From Dermacoccus nishinomiyaensis (GTDB lineage Bacteria; Actinomycetota; Actinomycetes; Actinomycetales; Dermatophilaceae), in assembly GCF_900447535.1 (NCBI RefSeq), contig NZ_UFXX01000001.1, forward strand, positions 2,460,736 to 2,524,735: 64,000 nucleotides of DNA, in the 5' to 3' direction. This document shows, piece by piece, positions 47,653-57,254 of the stretch. The notes below the pieces were generated by a model. That model worked only from the letters and a program-made list of their open reading frames with translations, was not told where the DNA came from and searched no databases. The position numbers and the translations under genes were made by a program. Every line of letters starts with the position of its first letter. The first letter of the stretch is position 1.

Positions 47653-48485
47653 GACCCGAGGACTTCTTGACTCAGGTCATCACGGACGCCACACCCACTG
47701 CCAGGGACCGTTCTGCGGCTGCACGGAACCGTGCTGCGCTGAACCGTTGGGCGGAGACCACCTTCATGGGCAACTACGGCTTCCGCGAAACGGGGTCTTG
47801 GTCCCATGGCACCGCCGTACGCAGCATGAGCGACGTCGATTACTTCCTCTCCCTACGCGGAGCTAGGCCCAGCGCAAGCAAAGACATCCTCGAATCGCTC
47901 CGCACCAGCCTGGCCACGCACCTCTGGAGAGCGACCGTCACTATCAACCGGCCAGCCGTTCGAGTGCAATTCAACGATGGCAGCCCCGACGTTGAAATCG
48001 TGCCCGCCTATCTGGACTTCATCTCAGACGACTATCTCATACCCGACCCTGTCTCAACGGGGTGGATTCGCAGCAACCCACGCAAGCACCTGGCCTACGT
48101 CGATAGCGCCCAATCTAAGGAACCCGGCGCGAAGAAATTCATGCGCCTGGTGAAGTCATGGAACCACCGCCAGAATGTGGGGCTGTCCTCGTTCTACCTA
48201 GAGATGCGCGCCGCCAAGCACGTCCTCAACAACCCGCCCCTCCTGTTGTTACATGACTTTTGCTGGTTGCTCGATGCGCTCCATGTTGGCGGGCTCGCCT
48301 CAATGAACGACCCGTCACAGTTCGACGGGCGCAGAATCGAGGCTTGCCCGCAGGTCAGCCGTACCGACAGGGCTCGACTAGTAGGCCTCTACGCAGACGC
48401 AGCCCGTAAAGCGCGAGAGCGAGCCAATGATGGCTCCTACGAAACTGCGCAGGTATGGCTAGATTTCATCTTTTACCCGGAGTAA
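47649..48485 (+). CDS. CD-NTase (SMODS-type cyclic oligonucleotide synthase)
   Basis: 278 aa, GTG start overlapping the SLATT stop. The polymerase-beta-like catalytic core is GSWSHGTAVRSMSDVDYF (residues about 48-65): G-S plus the Asp-x-Asp pair. The third acidic residue is in SPDVEIVPAY near 117. KFMRLVKSWNHRQN near 164 matches the helix after the core in CD-NTases. It should make a cyclic di- or trinucleotide when phage infection is sensed. The product cannot be told from sequence. The pair is a two-gene, type I-like CBASS; no Cap2/Cap3 or HORMA/TRIP13 genes follow. Confidence 0.85.
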   Translation: MRPEDFLTQVITDATPTARDRSAAARNRAALNRWAETTFMGNYGFRETGSWSHGTAVRSMSDVDYFLSLRGARPSASKDILESLRTSLATHLWRATVTINRPAVRVQFNDGSPDVEIVPAYLDFISDDYLIPDPVSTGWIRSNPRKHLAYVDSAQSKEPGAKKFMRLVKSWNHRQNVGLSSFYLEMRAAKHVLNNPPLLLLHDFCWLLDALHVGGLASMNDPSQFDGRRIEACPQVSRTDRARLVGLYADAARKARERANDGSYETAQVWLDFIFYPE

Positions 48486-48541
48486 TCGAGCGCTGTTCGT
48501 TAATGTAGTCAACTGACGCGGCCTCCGGTAGACTAGGCGGT

Positions 48542-50146
48542 CTAGCACTTACAGCAAGTGCAGTGGTAGAGATCGTTCGAGCGCAAGACGTCGATCTTGC
48601 CGCAGTGCTGGCATCGGACTCGCTGCACGAGGTGGTCGCTGTCGACGGGGGCGTCCCCGAGCGCGTCCCGGTGCTTCGCTGTCGCGTCGAGTGCGAAGCG
48701 CTCGGCGTCATGCGTGCGCACGATGTGGGGGTCACCGTGTTCGGCGTAGAAGAGTTCGACCTCGGCGGGGGTGAGCCCTGCGCGCTGAAGCGCCTCGTCC
48801 TGGAGGCGGACCGCGGTGCGTGACCATTCGACCCAGTAGCAGGCACGGCAGATGCGTTCACCTTCGGCCGCTTTGGTTAGAACGTACTCCAGCCGGTAGT
48901 GCGCTTGGCAGCCGCAGGTGAGGCACTCGGTAAGGCGGTACGAGTTGGGGTGGGTGAAGCCTTCGAGTGGTCGTAATCCAGCCTGGGCGAGCATGCTGTC
49001 AATGTGCTCGACACACCATGTGGGTCGTGTGCGGGTGCGGAACGCAGCGGTCCTACCACAGTCCGCCTCACTGCACAGCTGTGTAGTGGCCTTTGCGGGA
49101 AGTTGCAGCGGCCGGAACGACGGTGTGCTGACCGGTTCCAGACCGGGACCGTCCGGCTTTGCTTTTGGCTGAACAGTCAGATGCTGAAGTTGCTCGTCCA
49201 GGGTGGACACGCCATCAAGGACTTGGAGGAAATCAGCTTCGGTCATCAACTCGATGTCTTGACCCTTGTCTTGCAGCGCAAACGCCTTGGCTGCCTTTCC
49301 AGAGACGTTCGCGCGGGGGCGAAGGCTGGCGGGGTTGAAGTCTCCGATGACGAGGACATTGGTCTTCTTCGTTGTGGTGGGTGCTGGTTGGCCACCGGCA
49401 TCCGCGACGGCGTCCCAGGCCATCTGTCGTGTCATCGACATGAGTGCCCCGGTGAAGACCACGGTCCGGCCATAAAGGTAACCGGACGGGTCAGCGTCGG
49501 GGTTCGCATCAGGTAGAGCGAGTGCAGCGCTGCCCCCACGCGCTGTCGCGATGCTGACCGAGCCGGTGAACTGGTCGGCGCTCATGTGCCCGATCACGGT
49601 GCCGACAGATTCGGCGAGGATGGGAATGCTCGTGACGCCGAGCTGCTGAGCCATGAGCACGGCGACGCGTCCTGCGGCTTCTGCGTCGGCGAGGGCATGG
49701 TGGTGGTCGTTCACTTCCGCCCCGTAGGCGTCCAAGACGAAGGGGAGGCGGTATGAGGGTAGGCGCAGGTGGCGTCGGGCGGCGACGAGGGTGCAGAAGA
49801 AGTCGATGCGCGGCCAGGCGATCCCGTCGGCTGCGCATGCGTAGCGGATAACGCCGATGTCGAAGCTGGCGTTGTGGCTGACGACAATGTCGTCGCCGAT
49901 GAACTCGACAATCTCGGTTAGGCGACCAGCCCATGACGGTTGGTCACGGACAGTGTCGGCGTCGATGCCGTGGAGTTGGGTGTTGAACGCATCGAAGTGT
50001 GATGCTGCCGCCGGGGGTCGGATGAGCCAGTAGGCGCGATCGACGGGGCGGCCCCCTCGGAACCTCACGAGGCCCACTGAGCAGGGTGATCCCCGGTAGG
50101 AGTTCGCTGTTTCGAAGTCGATGGCCGTGAAGTCGAGCCCGTCCAT
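48542..50146 (-). CDS. DEDDh exonuclease with BRCT domain and cysteine-rich tail
   Basis: 534 aa; the ATG shares one base with the upstream stop (TGATG). Exonuclease domain 1-170: DFTAIDFETAN, VVSHNASFDIGVIR and HHALADAEAAG give the Asp-Glu-Asp-His-Asp set of DnaQ-like 3'-5' exonucleases. A BRCT domain at about 225-305 (YLYGRTVVFTGALMSMTRQMAWD, KKTNVLVIGD) follows. The C-terminal 200 residues hold three Cys clusters: CSEADCGR...WCVEH, CLTCGC...CRAC and CQHCG...CTCC. Exo-BRCT proteins are common in actinobacteria; the long zinc-binding tail is unusual. Convergent with the CD-NTase gene. Confidence 0.87.
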   Translation of the reverse strand: MDGLDFTAIDFETANSYRGSPCSVGLVRFRGGRPVDRAYWLIRPPAAASHFDAFNTQLHGIDADTVRDQPSWAGRLTEIVEFIGDDIVVSHNASFDIGVIRYACAADGIAWPRIDFFCTLVAARRHLRLPSYRLPFVLDAYGAEVNDHHHALADAEAAGRVAVLMAQQLGVTSIPILAESVGTVIGHMSADQFTGSVSIATARGGSAALALPDANPDADPSGYLYGRTVVFTGALMSMTRQMAWDAVADAGGQPAPTTTKKTNVLVIGDFNPASLRPRANVSGKAAKAFALQDKGQDIELMTEADFLQVLDGVSTLDEQLQHLTVQPKAKPDGPGLEPVSTPSFRPLQLPAKATTQLCSEADCGRTAAFRTRTRPTWCVEHIDSMLAQAGLRPLEGFTHPNSYRLTECLTCGCQAHYRLEYVLTKAAEGERICRACYWVEWSRTAVRLQDEALQRAGLTPAEVELFYAEHGDPHIVRTHDAERFALDATAKHRDALGDAPVDSDHLVQRVRCQHCGKIDVLRSNDLYHCTCCKC

Positions 50147-50724
50147 CAGGAGACCGTCCCAGTGAATAGGCTGATGACCTCTGATGGGAGGGCACGAATA
50201 TCCGGCTCGTTTAGCTCGGCGGGCATCATCCACGGCGTATCCCCGGTCCGAGGATGCGTGGTTCGGCGAACTCTCTCACGTTCCGTCTCCAGCCAATCGC
50301 GCCACACGCGTCGAAGGTAGTTGGCAGACGCGAGGGCTCGCTCGCTTGGCGTGTCAGTGGTGGCCGGCGTAAACGTACGCGCGGGCACCGCATCCGGGAC
50401 CGCTAGGTTCGCGTTGCGCGTCTTGTGCTTGTATGCGGCAATGGCCGAGAGGATTTCGGCGTGCAGGGCGGTGGTGCGTTCCTCCAGAAGAGAGAGACCA
50501 TCGAAGTTTGCGGCGGGCCGCTTGTCGCCGATGGAGCTGCCGTCGGTCAGTAGCACGTAGCGCTCCGTAAGGAGATTGTTAAAGGTCGACTCGAAGTCGG
50601 GAGCGGCTCGATCAAGAACAACGGCGTTGGTGTGGTCGACCATCGCTGTCCCAGTTCGGGACGTTAGCCAGACCGCCCACTGAGCGGCTCCGGGGTGCGC
50701 GTCAACAACTGCGAATCCAAGCAT
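50146..50724 (-). CDS. Unknown 192-aa protein coupled to the exonuclease
   Basis: 192 aa, ATG at 50,724; its TGA overlaps the exonuclease ATG by one base. No known family was recognised. Visible features: a beta-rich N-terminus (MLGFAVVDAHPGAAQWAVWL), a central segment with VLLTDGSSIGDKRP, a helical part with TTALHAEILSAIAAYKHKTR, a basic helix RRVWRDWLETERERVRR and an acidic end ELNEPDIRALPSEV. The N-terminal DAHP...DGSS pattern vaguely recalls RNase H-like folds, but this is weak. Tight coupling to the nuclease suggests a partner or specificity subunit. Confidence 0.7.
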   Translation of the reverse strand: MLGFAVVDAHPGAAQWAVWLTSRTGTAMVDHTNAVVLDRAAPDFESTFNNLLTERYVLLTDGSSIGDKRPAANFDGLSLLEERTTALHAEILSAIAAYKHKTRNANLAVPDAVPARTFTPATTDTPSERALASANYLRRVWRDWLETERERVRRTTHPRTGDTPWMMPAELNEPDIRALPSEVISLFTGTVS

Positions 50725-51689
50725 GGTGGGAGCCTATCTCTCGGCCGCTCCAGCGGTGGTCTTTCGAAATTGGCGGGCTGCCGCAGTTGGGGAGTGCCTT
50801 AACGTCCGGTGCGCGGCACGGGAGCACTCGGCCGGGCAGTTCGCGTCTTTGCGCTCGGCGCGACACGCAACGGCCTCAGCTTCCGGCTAGCACTTCAGCT
50901 GCCTCGTCAAGGAACAGTCCGTCTCCGTTGGGCAGTACGAGCGCGGGTGCGGTCTTGTTCGGCTGGTTCTGTTCGGTGAGGGCGCCGGTGGTGCTGGCGT
51001 AGGCACCAGTAGTGGGCACTCTTGCGTCGCGGTTCCGCGAGGATGCGTTGCCGTAGAGGTGGCCCGTGGTGACTGCGGTGTTGTTCAGGTCCCATGACAT
51101 GGTCACCGGGTCTGTCCAGATGCCGCGGGTGATCTTGTTCTGCACGGTGTCGTAGAGCAGGCCATTACTCAGGATGGCCTGGGTGCGGTCGGCAGAGATG
51201 GCCTGGGGTTGGGTCTCATCCCCGATGCTGCTCTCATCGAACCGGTCCGGGTTGCCTTGGCGCGGGTAGGCGCCCCTAGCGGCGGGTTTCAGGTCGGTTC
51301 CGTAAGGGACATAGATGACGTCGCCATTGGTTGGCCCATCGACGCTGAGCACGATCTTTCCGTTGGTGGTCCAGGCCATCGCGTGAATGGCGCGGTCCTG
51401 CCCTTCGTCACCGGCGATGCCGCTGGATGCGTCATGGCCGTTCGCATACAGACGAGTCGTCGGCTTACCTTCAGTGCCGCCGACGAGCTCGAGTGGCATG
51501 ACCTTGCCGCCGTTGACGCTGGCGCCGATGATGCGCCCACCGTGTTGCGGCGCGAGCGTAGTGTAGGTGTTCTTAGTGGGGTCATAGAATGATCCGCTTC
51601 CCTCGCCGTTACGTGTGGCAATCGCGAAAATGACGTCGCCCATCCATACGGCGTTGAAGCTGTGAAGCGCCCTGGGTTTCGTTCCGCGC

Positions 51690-52628
51690 TTATGTGGTGA
51701 CGAGGGTGCTCGTGTGGGATTGATCGTAAGCCGCTTCGACCTCGACTGGGGTGCGGTAGCCGAGGGCTTCGTGCAGGCGCTGGTGGTTCCACCAGCTCAC
51801 CCACTCCAACGTCGCCAACTCAACCGCCGACGTCGACGGCCACGTCGTGCGCGAGTAGATCAGCTCGGCCTTGTACAAGCCGTTCACCGTCTCAGCCAAG
51901 GCGTTATCGTACGAATCGCCCACTGTCCCAACGGAAGGCGCAACGCCGTGCTCGGCCAACGTGTCGGTGTACGCCAGCGAAACGTACTGGACTCCGCGGT
52001 CACTGTGATGCACGAGCCGCCCGCCCTGACGCGCCGCCGGGGTCGTGGTGATCGCCTGCTGCAACGCGATCAGCGGCAATGCCTGCGTCGTCAGCGATGA
52101 CGCGACCGACCAGCCCACGATCTTCCTTGTGCACGCATCGGTGATGAACGCCGTGTACGCGAACCCACCGACGGTGCGCACGTACGTGATGTCCGCAACC
52201 CACAGCTCGTTCGGCGCCATCGCGTGGAAGTCACGCTCGACCAGGTCCGGGCGGTGATCGGGCAGCTTCGACGCGACGGTCGTGAACGGGCGACGCCCGC
52301 GCCGAACACCGTGCAGCCCAGCGACTTTCATGAGCCGGGCGGTCTGATCACGCCCGATCATCCAGCCCCGGCGGCGCATCGCGTGCCACATCTTGCGCTG
52401 GCCGTACACGCCGTAATTCTGGGCGTGAAGGCGTTTCACTTCCTCCACGAGGACATCGTCGCGGATCGCTCGCGCGCAGCGCGGGCGCGTCTTCGCGGCC
52501 CGGTAGCCGCGGGAGGTGGGGGCACCTCCCGCTTGCGGGGGAATGAACCCACAGTCCGTCGCGCGCAGAACGCGACAGATGGACTCGACCCCGAACTGAC
52601 CCTTGTGTTCGTCGATGAACCGGATCAT
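51690..52628 (-). CDS. IS3-family transposase OrfB (copy 1)
   Basis: 312 aa. HTH_21-like N-terminus (VKRLHAQNYGVYGQRKMWHAM) and rve-type integrase core with the DDE residues in WVADITYVRT, HHSDRGVQYVSLAYTD and ALAETVNGLYKAEL; conserved GDSYDNALAE precedes the Glu. It is normally expressed as an OrfAB fusion by ribosomal frameshift; its ATG overlaps the orfA stop (ATGA). It catalyses excision and insertion of the element. A TTTTTTC run near 52,660 (minus-strand sense) could be the slip site. Confidence 0.96.
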   Translation of the reverse strand: MIRFIDEHKGQFGVESICRVLRATDCGFIPPQAGGAPTSRGYRAAKTRPRCARAIRDDVLVEEVKRLHAQNYGVYGQRKMWHAMRRRGWMIGRDQTARLMKVAGLHGVRRGRRPFTTVASKLPDHRPDLVERDFHAMAPNELWVADITYVRTVGGFAYTAFITDACTRKIVGWSVASSLTTQALPLIALQQAITTTPAARQGGRLVHHSDRGVQYVSLAYTDTLAEHGVAPSVGTVGDSYDNALAETVNGLYKAELIYSRTTWPSTSAVELATLEWVSWWNHQRLHEALGYRTPVEVEAAYDQSHTSTLVTT

Positions 52629-52948
52629 CTCGTCGTGGGGCGGTCGAGTTCCGCTGCGAAAAAAGCCGATGCTTTCTTCAAGATCTCGTTCGCGCGCCGT
52701 GTCTCTGCGAGTTCGCGGCGAAGGCGCCGGTTCTCTTCCTCGAGCGACTCACGCGGCGCTGCCGCGCCCGCCATGGCTAGTTGTTCGCCGACACGGGGCA
52801 TCCAGTTACGGATGGTCGCCGGCGCGATGCCGAGCGAGGCTCCGACAGCGTCCATCGCGACCCGCTGTGAGCATGCTTCGGCGGCGCGCTTGTCGAGCAC
52901 CATCCTGACGGCGTGCTCACGCAAGTCCTGGTCGTACTTCTTGGGCAT
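52625..52948 (-). CDS. IS3-family transposase OrfA (copy 1)
   Basis: 107 aa, ATG 52,948 after AGGAGAATC. A small HTH protein: KKYDQDLREHAVRMVLDKRA, GIAPATIRNWMPRVG, then a leucine-zipper coil LEEENRRLRRELAETRRANEI ending in the usual LKKASAFFAAELDRP. It binds the element ends and forms the N-terminal part of the fused transposase. Confidence 0.95.
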   Translation of the reverse strand: MPKKYDQDLREHAVRMVLDKRAAEACSQRVAMDAVGASLGIAPATIRNWMPRVGEQLAMAGAAAPRESLEEENRRLRRELAETRRANEILKKASAFFAAELDRPTTR

Positions 52949-55127
52949 GGTCCGATTCTCCTTCAGGTGGGTCGGAACCAAACCCAGGGCGCTTCACTGT
53001 CGACGGAAGGCACCGATAGGGGCGTCGTGGTGATGGTGCCCCCGCTGAGCTTTACCAGGACAGAGCCGCCGCTAAACCCGCCCGTGTCGAGCAATAGGGC
53101 GGGACTGGGGTGTGTGATGGTCACCCACTGGGTGCGGGTGCCGTCCATTAGCTTCTTGTTCACGACGGGAGAGACAGTGACCTTCTTGGTGGCCGGGTCG
53201 AGGGCGACAATGTGCACGTCTCGGCTGCCGGTGGCAGGGTCGGTGCCGGTGGCCATGGGGAACCAGGCGCGGTCCTGATACCAGGTTGCGCCTGCCTCGG
53301 GCACCGGTACGAGCGGTGCGAGGTCTTTGACCTGGGTGCTCGACCATGCCGCGGTGGAGGAGAACCCGTCGACGGGGGTGATCTTGGGTGAGTTCGCTGT
53401 GGTCGGCGCGCTACCAGTGCCGCTGATGCTTGCCTTGGCCGGTTCTTTGTCGCCTCCGCAGGCTGCCAGGGCGCCGAGTGCGCCGGTCATGGCGAGGGTG
53501 AGGACGCTGCGGCGCGCGAGGATTGGTGTGGGTGACTTGTTCATGGTGGCGGCCCTTTCTGCGTGGTGGTGGTGGCAGCTAGTGTCGCGCGTCATTAATT
53601 CGTTGACAGTATGGGATGGTGGCATATGCCGTCACCTGTGCTGGAGATCATCGAAGAGGACCGTGCGACCCTGACCTCGTGGACACGGTCGCGGACGTTG
53701 CCGGCGGGACGTGCGCAGCGTGCGCGGATCGTGCTGGCCGTCGCGGCGGGGACGGGCACCTCGGCAGTGGCGCGGCATGTCGGGGTCTCGCGTCCGACTG
53801 TGATCAAGTGGCGTGACCGGTTCGCCGTCGACGGGCTCGCTGGCCTCGAGGACGAGGAGCGTTCGGGCCGACCGAAACGCATCGATGATGCTGTGATCAT
53901 CGCCACCACGCTCGAGCCGCCACCGGCCAAACTCGGGGTGACGCATTGGTCCTCGCGGTTGCTGGGCAGGCACTTGGGGATCGGGGATGCCACCGTCGCC
54001 CGTGCCTGGCGCAAGTACGGGGTCAAGCCATGGCGGCGGGAGACGTTCAAGTTCTCCACAGACCCGGAGCTGGAGGCCAAGGTCCGCGACGTGGTGGCTG
54101 TGACAGGTTGGTGTGGCCCCACTGTGACGGTCTGATCTGGCCCCATGTGCGACTTGCCGGGGCGGTTATGACGGTTTGATCTGGCCCCACCCGAACCTTG
54201 GCTTCATCTACTGGTTTCGAGCGATCGGGGTTGGGATGGAGTCACGGGTGGAGTTGTTCGCGGCGATCCGCCGGGACGCGCGGGTCGAGGGCCTGGGCGT
54301 TCGGGCGCTGGCCAACCGGCACGGGGTGCATCGGCGCACGGTGCGGCAAGCCCTGGCGTCGGCGACACCGCCGGCACGGAAGACGCCAATCAGGTCTTCA
54401 CCGCGGTTGGATCCGTTCAAGGACACGATCGACGCCATGCTGCGCTCCGATCTGGAAGCACCGCGCAAGCAGCGGCACACCGCGACCAGGATCCTGGCGC
54501 GGCTCATCGACGAGTACGCCGCGACCGACTTGTCGTATTCGACGGTGCGGGACTACGTGCGGGTCCGGCGCGCGGAAATTGATGTGGAGGCCGGTCGCCG
54601 TGTCGAGGAGGCGTTCGTCCCGCAGGAACACGCACCGGGCGAGGAAGCCGAGGTGGACTTCGGCGAGGTCTACGTGATCTTGGCTGGGGTGAAGACCAAG
54701 TGCCACATGTTCATCTACCGCCTGTCTTTCTCTGGGAAGGCGGTGCATCGGGTCTACCCGACTGCGCGCAGGAAGCATTCCTGGAGGGCCACATCGACGC
54801 TTTCGAAACGTTGGGCGGGGTCCCGACCCGGCACATCCGGTATGACAACCTGACCTCCGCAGTGCTGGCGGTCCTGCATGGCGGTGACCGTCGCCGCAAG
54901 GAGAACGACAGGTGGGTGCTGTTCAAATCGGCGTACGGGTTCGACTCGTTCTACTGCCAGCCCGGCATCGCCGGCGCGCATGAGAAGGGCGGCGTCGAAG
55001 GTGAGGTCGGCTGGTTCCGCCGCAACCACCTGACCCCGATGCCCGAGGTCGGCTCCCTGGACGAGCTCAACGACATGAATCGCTCCGGGTCTGGTGGAGG
55101 CTCTGATCCAACGGAAGGATGCAGAGC

Positions 55128-55445
55128 ATGCCCGCACCACGGAAGTACCCCGACGAGCTCCGCGAACGCGCCACGCGGATGACGCTGGAAGCCCGTCAAG
55201 ACCCCGCCACGAGGACCGGAGCATTCCGCCGCGTAGGAGAACAGCTCGGGATCAATCCCGAGACGCTGCGCAACTGGGTCCGCCAAGCCGAGATCGACCA
55301 CGGCCACCGCCCCGGAATCACGACCAGCGAAGCCGCCCGGGTGGCCGAGCTGGAGAAGGAGAACCGTGAACTACGGCGGGCGAACGCGATCCTGCGCTCG
55401 GCGTCGGCTTTCTTCGCGGCGGAGCTCGACCGCCCACAGCGCTGA
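55128..55445 (+). CDS. IS3-family transposase OrfA (copy 2)
   Basis: 105 aa from ATG 55,128, with GGAAGG nine bases upstream. HTH unit RVGEQLGINPETLRNWVRQAEI and a leucine-zipper coil VAELEKENRELRRANAILRSA ending SASAFFAAELDRPQR. It is the DNA-binding half of the IS transposase; OrfB begins two bases after its stop in another frame. Confidence 0.95.
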   Translation: MPAPRKYPDELRERATRMTLEARQDPATRTGAFRRVGEQLGINPETLRNWVRQAEIDHGHRPGITTSEAARVAELEKENRELRRANAILRSASAFFAAELDRPQR

Positions 55446-55447
55446 TC

Positions 55448-56374
55448 GTGGACTACATCGACGAACACAAGCACGAGTTCGGTGTCGAGCCGATCTGCGC
55501 CACGCTGTCCGCGGCAGGCACACAGATCGCACCGAGCACGTACTACGCGGCCAAGACGCGCACTCCTTCAGTGCGCAGCCTGCGCGATGAGCAGGTGCTC
55601 GTGGAAATCCGGCGGGTGCATGAGGCCAACTACGGGGTCTACGGGGCCCGGAAGGTCCACGCGCAACTGCGGAGGGAGGGCCTGCAGGTGGCCAGGTGCA
55701 CGGTGGAGCGGCTCATGCGAGCCGCAGGCCTGCGCGGGATCAGCCGCGCGAAGGGACCGAGGACCACGGTCCCAGGCCGCGGCCCGGATGAGCGTCAAGA
55801 CCTGGTCCAGCGAGACTTCACCGCGGCGGCTCCGAACCAGCTGTGGGTCGCTGACATCACCTACTGCCGCACTTTCAGCGGATGGGTGTACGCCGCGTTC
55901 ATCATCGACGTGTTCTCCCGACGGGTGCTGGGCTGGCAGCTGTCGAAGTCGCTGCGCACGGACCTGGCCCTGGACGCGTTGGAGATGGCGTTCTGGACGC
56001 GTCAGCGCGCAGGCCAAGACGTGGCCGGGCTACGGCATCACAGCGATAAAGGAGTCCAGTACGTCGCCGTGCGATACACCCAGCGGCTGGCCGAGGCCGG
56101 CGCAGTCGCCTCAGTCGGCTCGACGGGGGACTCGTATGACAATGCCCTCGCGGAGGCGTTCAACTCGCTGTTCAAGGCGGAGCTGATCCGGAACAAGGGG
56201 CCATTCAAGTCCATCGAGGACCTGGAGATCGCGGTCGCGGAGTACATCGACTGGTTCAACCATCGTCGTGTGCACGGCGAGATCAGGCTGGTCCCTCCGG
56301 TCGAGTTCGAGGACGTCTACCATCATGAGAACCCCGTGCCGGCGCCCGCCGGGACGGCACTTACGAGCCTCTAA
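55448..56374 (+). CDS. IS3-family transposase OrfB (copy 2)
   Basis: 308 aa with GTG as first in-frame start; in the cell it is probably made as an OrfAB fusion. HEANYGVYGARKVHAQLRRE, DDE residues in WVADITYCRTF, HHSDKGVQYVAVRYTQ and ALAEAFNSLFKAEL, with GDSYDNALAE conserved. Intact and full length. Confidence 0.95.
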   Translation: MDYIDEHKHEFGVEPICATLSAAGTQIAPSTYYAAKTRTPSVRSLRDEQVLVEIRRVHEANYGVYGARKVHAQLRREGLQVARCTVERLMRAAGLRGISRAKGPRTTVPGRGPDERQDLVQRDFTAAAPNQLWVADITYCRTFSGWVYAAFIIDVFSRRVLGWQLSKSLRTDLALDALEMAFWTRQRAGQDVAGLRHHSDKGVQYVAVRYTQRLAEAGAVASVGSTGDSYDNALAEAFNSLFKAELIRNKGPFKSIEDLEIAVAEYIDWFNHRRVHGEIRLVPPVEFEDVYHHENPVPAPAGTALTSL

Positions 56375-57254
56375 CAAACCCGGGGCGATTCAACAAGATC
56401 CGTGGATGGGAAGCCGACGACGACAGCCGGCGGATCGACGGGAAGCTGGCCACCATCGGTGTCGATTACGCTGCTGAACGAAACCTGTTGGCACCGTTGC
56501 CGATCGACAGGTTCGACCCCGGGCTGGTTTTGCACCCACGCGTCGACCGATCCGCGATGATCACCGTGCGGATGATGAAGTACTCGGTGCCCGCGCACCT
56601 GATCGGCCGCAAGGTCCGCGTCTCGCTACGCGCCTCGCACCTGGTCGTGTTCGACGGCCACACCCTGGTGGCCACCCACCCGCGGGTCGCCGCCCGCGGC
56701 GGGCGCGTCGTCGACCTGGACCACTACCTGGAAGTCCTGCGACACAAGCCCGGCGCGTTACCGGGCTCGACCGCCCTGGCCGATGCCCGCGCCAAGGGAA
56801 CATTCACGCCCGCGCATGACGCGTTCTGGGCCGCCTCCCGCAGGGTCAACGGCGACACCGATGGCACCAAAGAGCTCATTGACGTTCTGCTGCTGCACCG
56901 CTGGTTGCCGGCCGACGCCGTGGTCGCCGGCATCACGGCCGCCTTGCGGGTGGGGGCGGTGACCGCCGAGGTCGTCGCGGTCGAAGCCCGCCGGCACGCG
57001 GCAACCTGTGACGCTGGCATCGGCGGCGAAGGTGGGGCCAGTTCTGATGGTCACCTTGTTGCTCACGACGGTGTTCATGAGCAACGCGTTGTCAGTCTCA
57101 CACAACGACGCTTGACTGACCCGGCTGCGGTGATCGCCGGTCTTCCGCCGGATACCCGGCCGGTTCCTTCGGTGGCCGTCTACGACCAACTTCTGCCGCG
57201 ACGCCGCACCACCACCGCCGCCGCGCAGGGCCCGACGAAAGCGAGTACCAGCTG

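Larger units (their letters stand above)
51663..52996 (-). mobile_element. IS3-family insertion sequence, copy 1 (1,334 bp)
   Basis: Terminal inverted repeats TGAAGCGCCCTGGGTTT(C/G)G and on to TTCCG match at 23 of 24 positions (51,663-51,686 and 52,973-52,996). CTG flanks both ends (51,660-51,662; 52,997-52,999) as the target duplication. It contains orfA and orfB in the minus orientation, both full length, so the copy looks active or recently so. Confidence 0.96.
50876..53544 (-). pseudogene. Secreted Tat-type lipoprotein gene split by an IS3 element
   Basis: The 5' part is 52,997-53,544 and the 3' part 50,876-51,659. Removing the element and one CTG copy joins them in frame as PSVDS-FNAVWMGDV, giving 443 aa. 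The N-terminus has a twin-arginine signal with lipobox (ARRSVLTLAMTGALGALAACGG). The rest is beta-rich with repeats like WYQDRAWFPMAT, FNAVWMGDVIFAIAT and IHAMAWTTNGKIV, suggesting a propeller-like extracytoplasmic protein of unknown role. RBS AGAAAGGG. The IS630-type unit also begins 36 bp upstream of the ATG, probably removing the promoter. Confidence 0.9.
55076..56392 (+). mobile_element. IS3-family insertion sequence, copy 2 (1,317 bp)
   Basis: Ends TGAATCGC(T/C)CCGGGT(C/T)T are inverted at 55,076 and 56,392, with ACA duplicated on both sides (55,073-55,075; 56,393-56,395). It is a different IS from copy 1: ends and proteins are only related. It sits inside istA, so it arrived after the IS21-type element. 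Confidence 0.95.
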
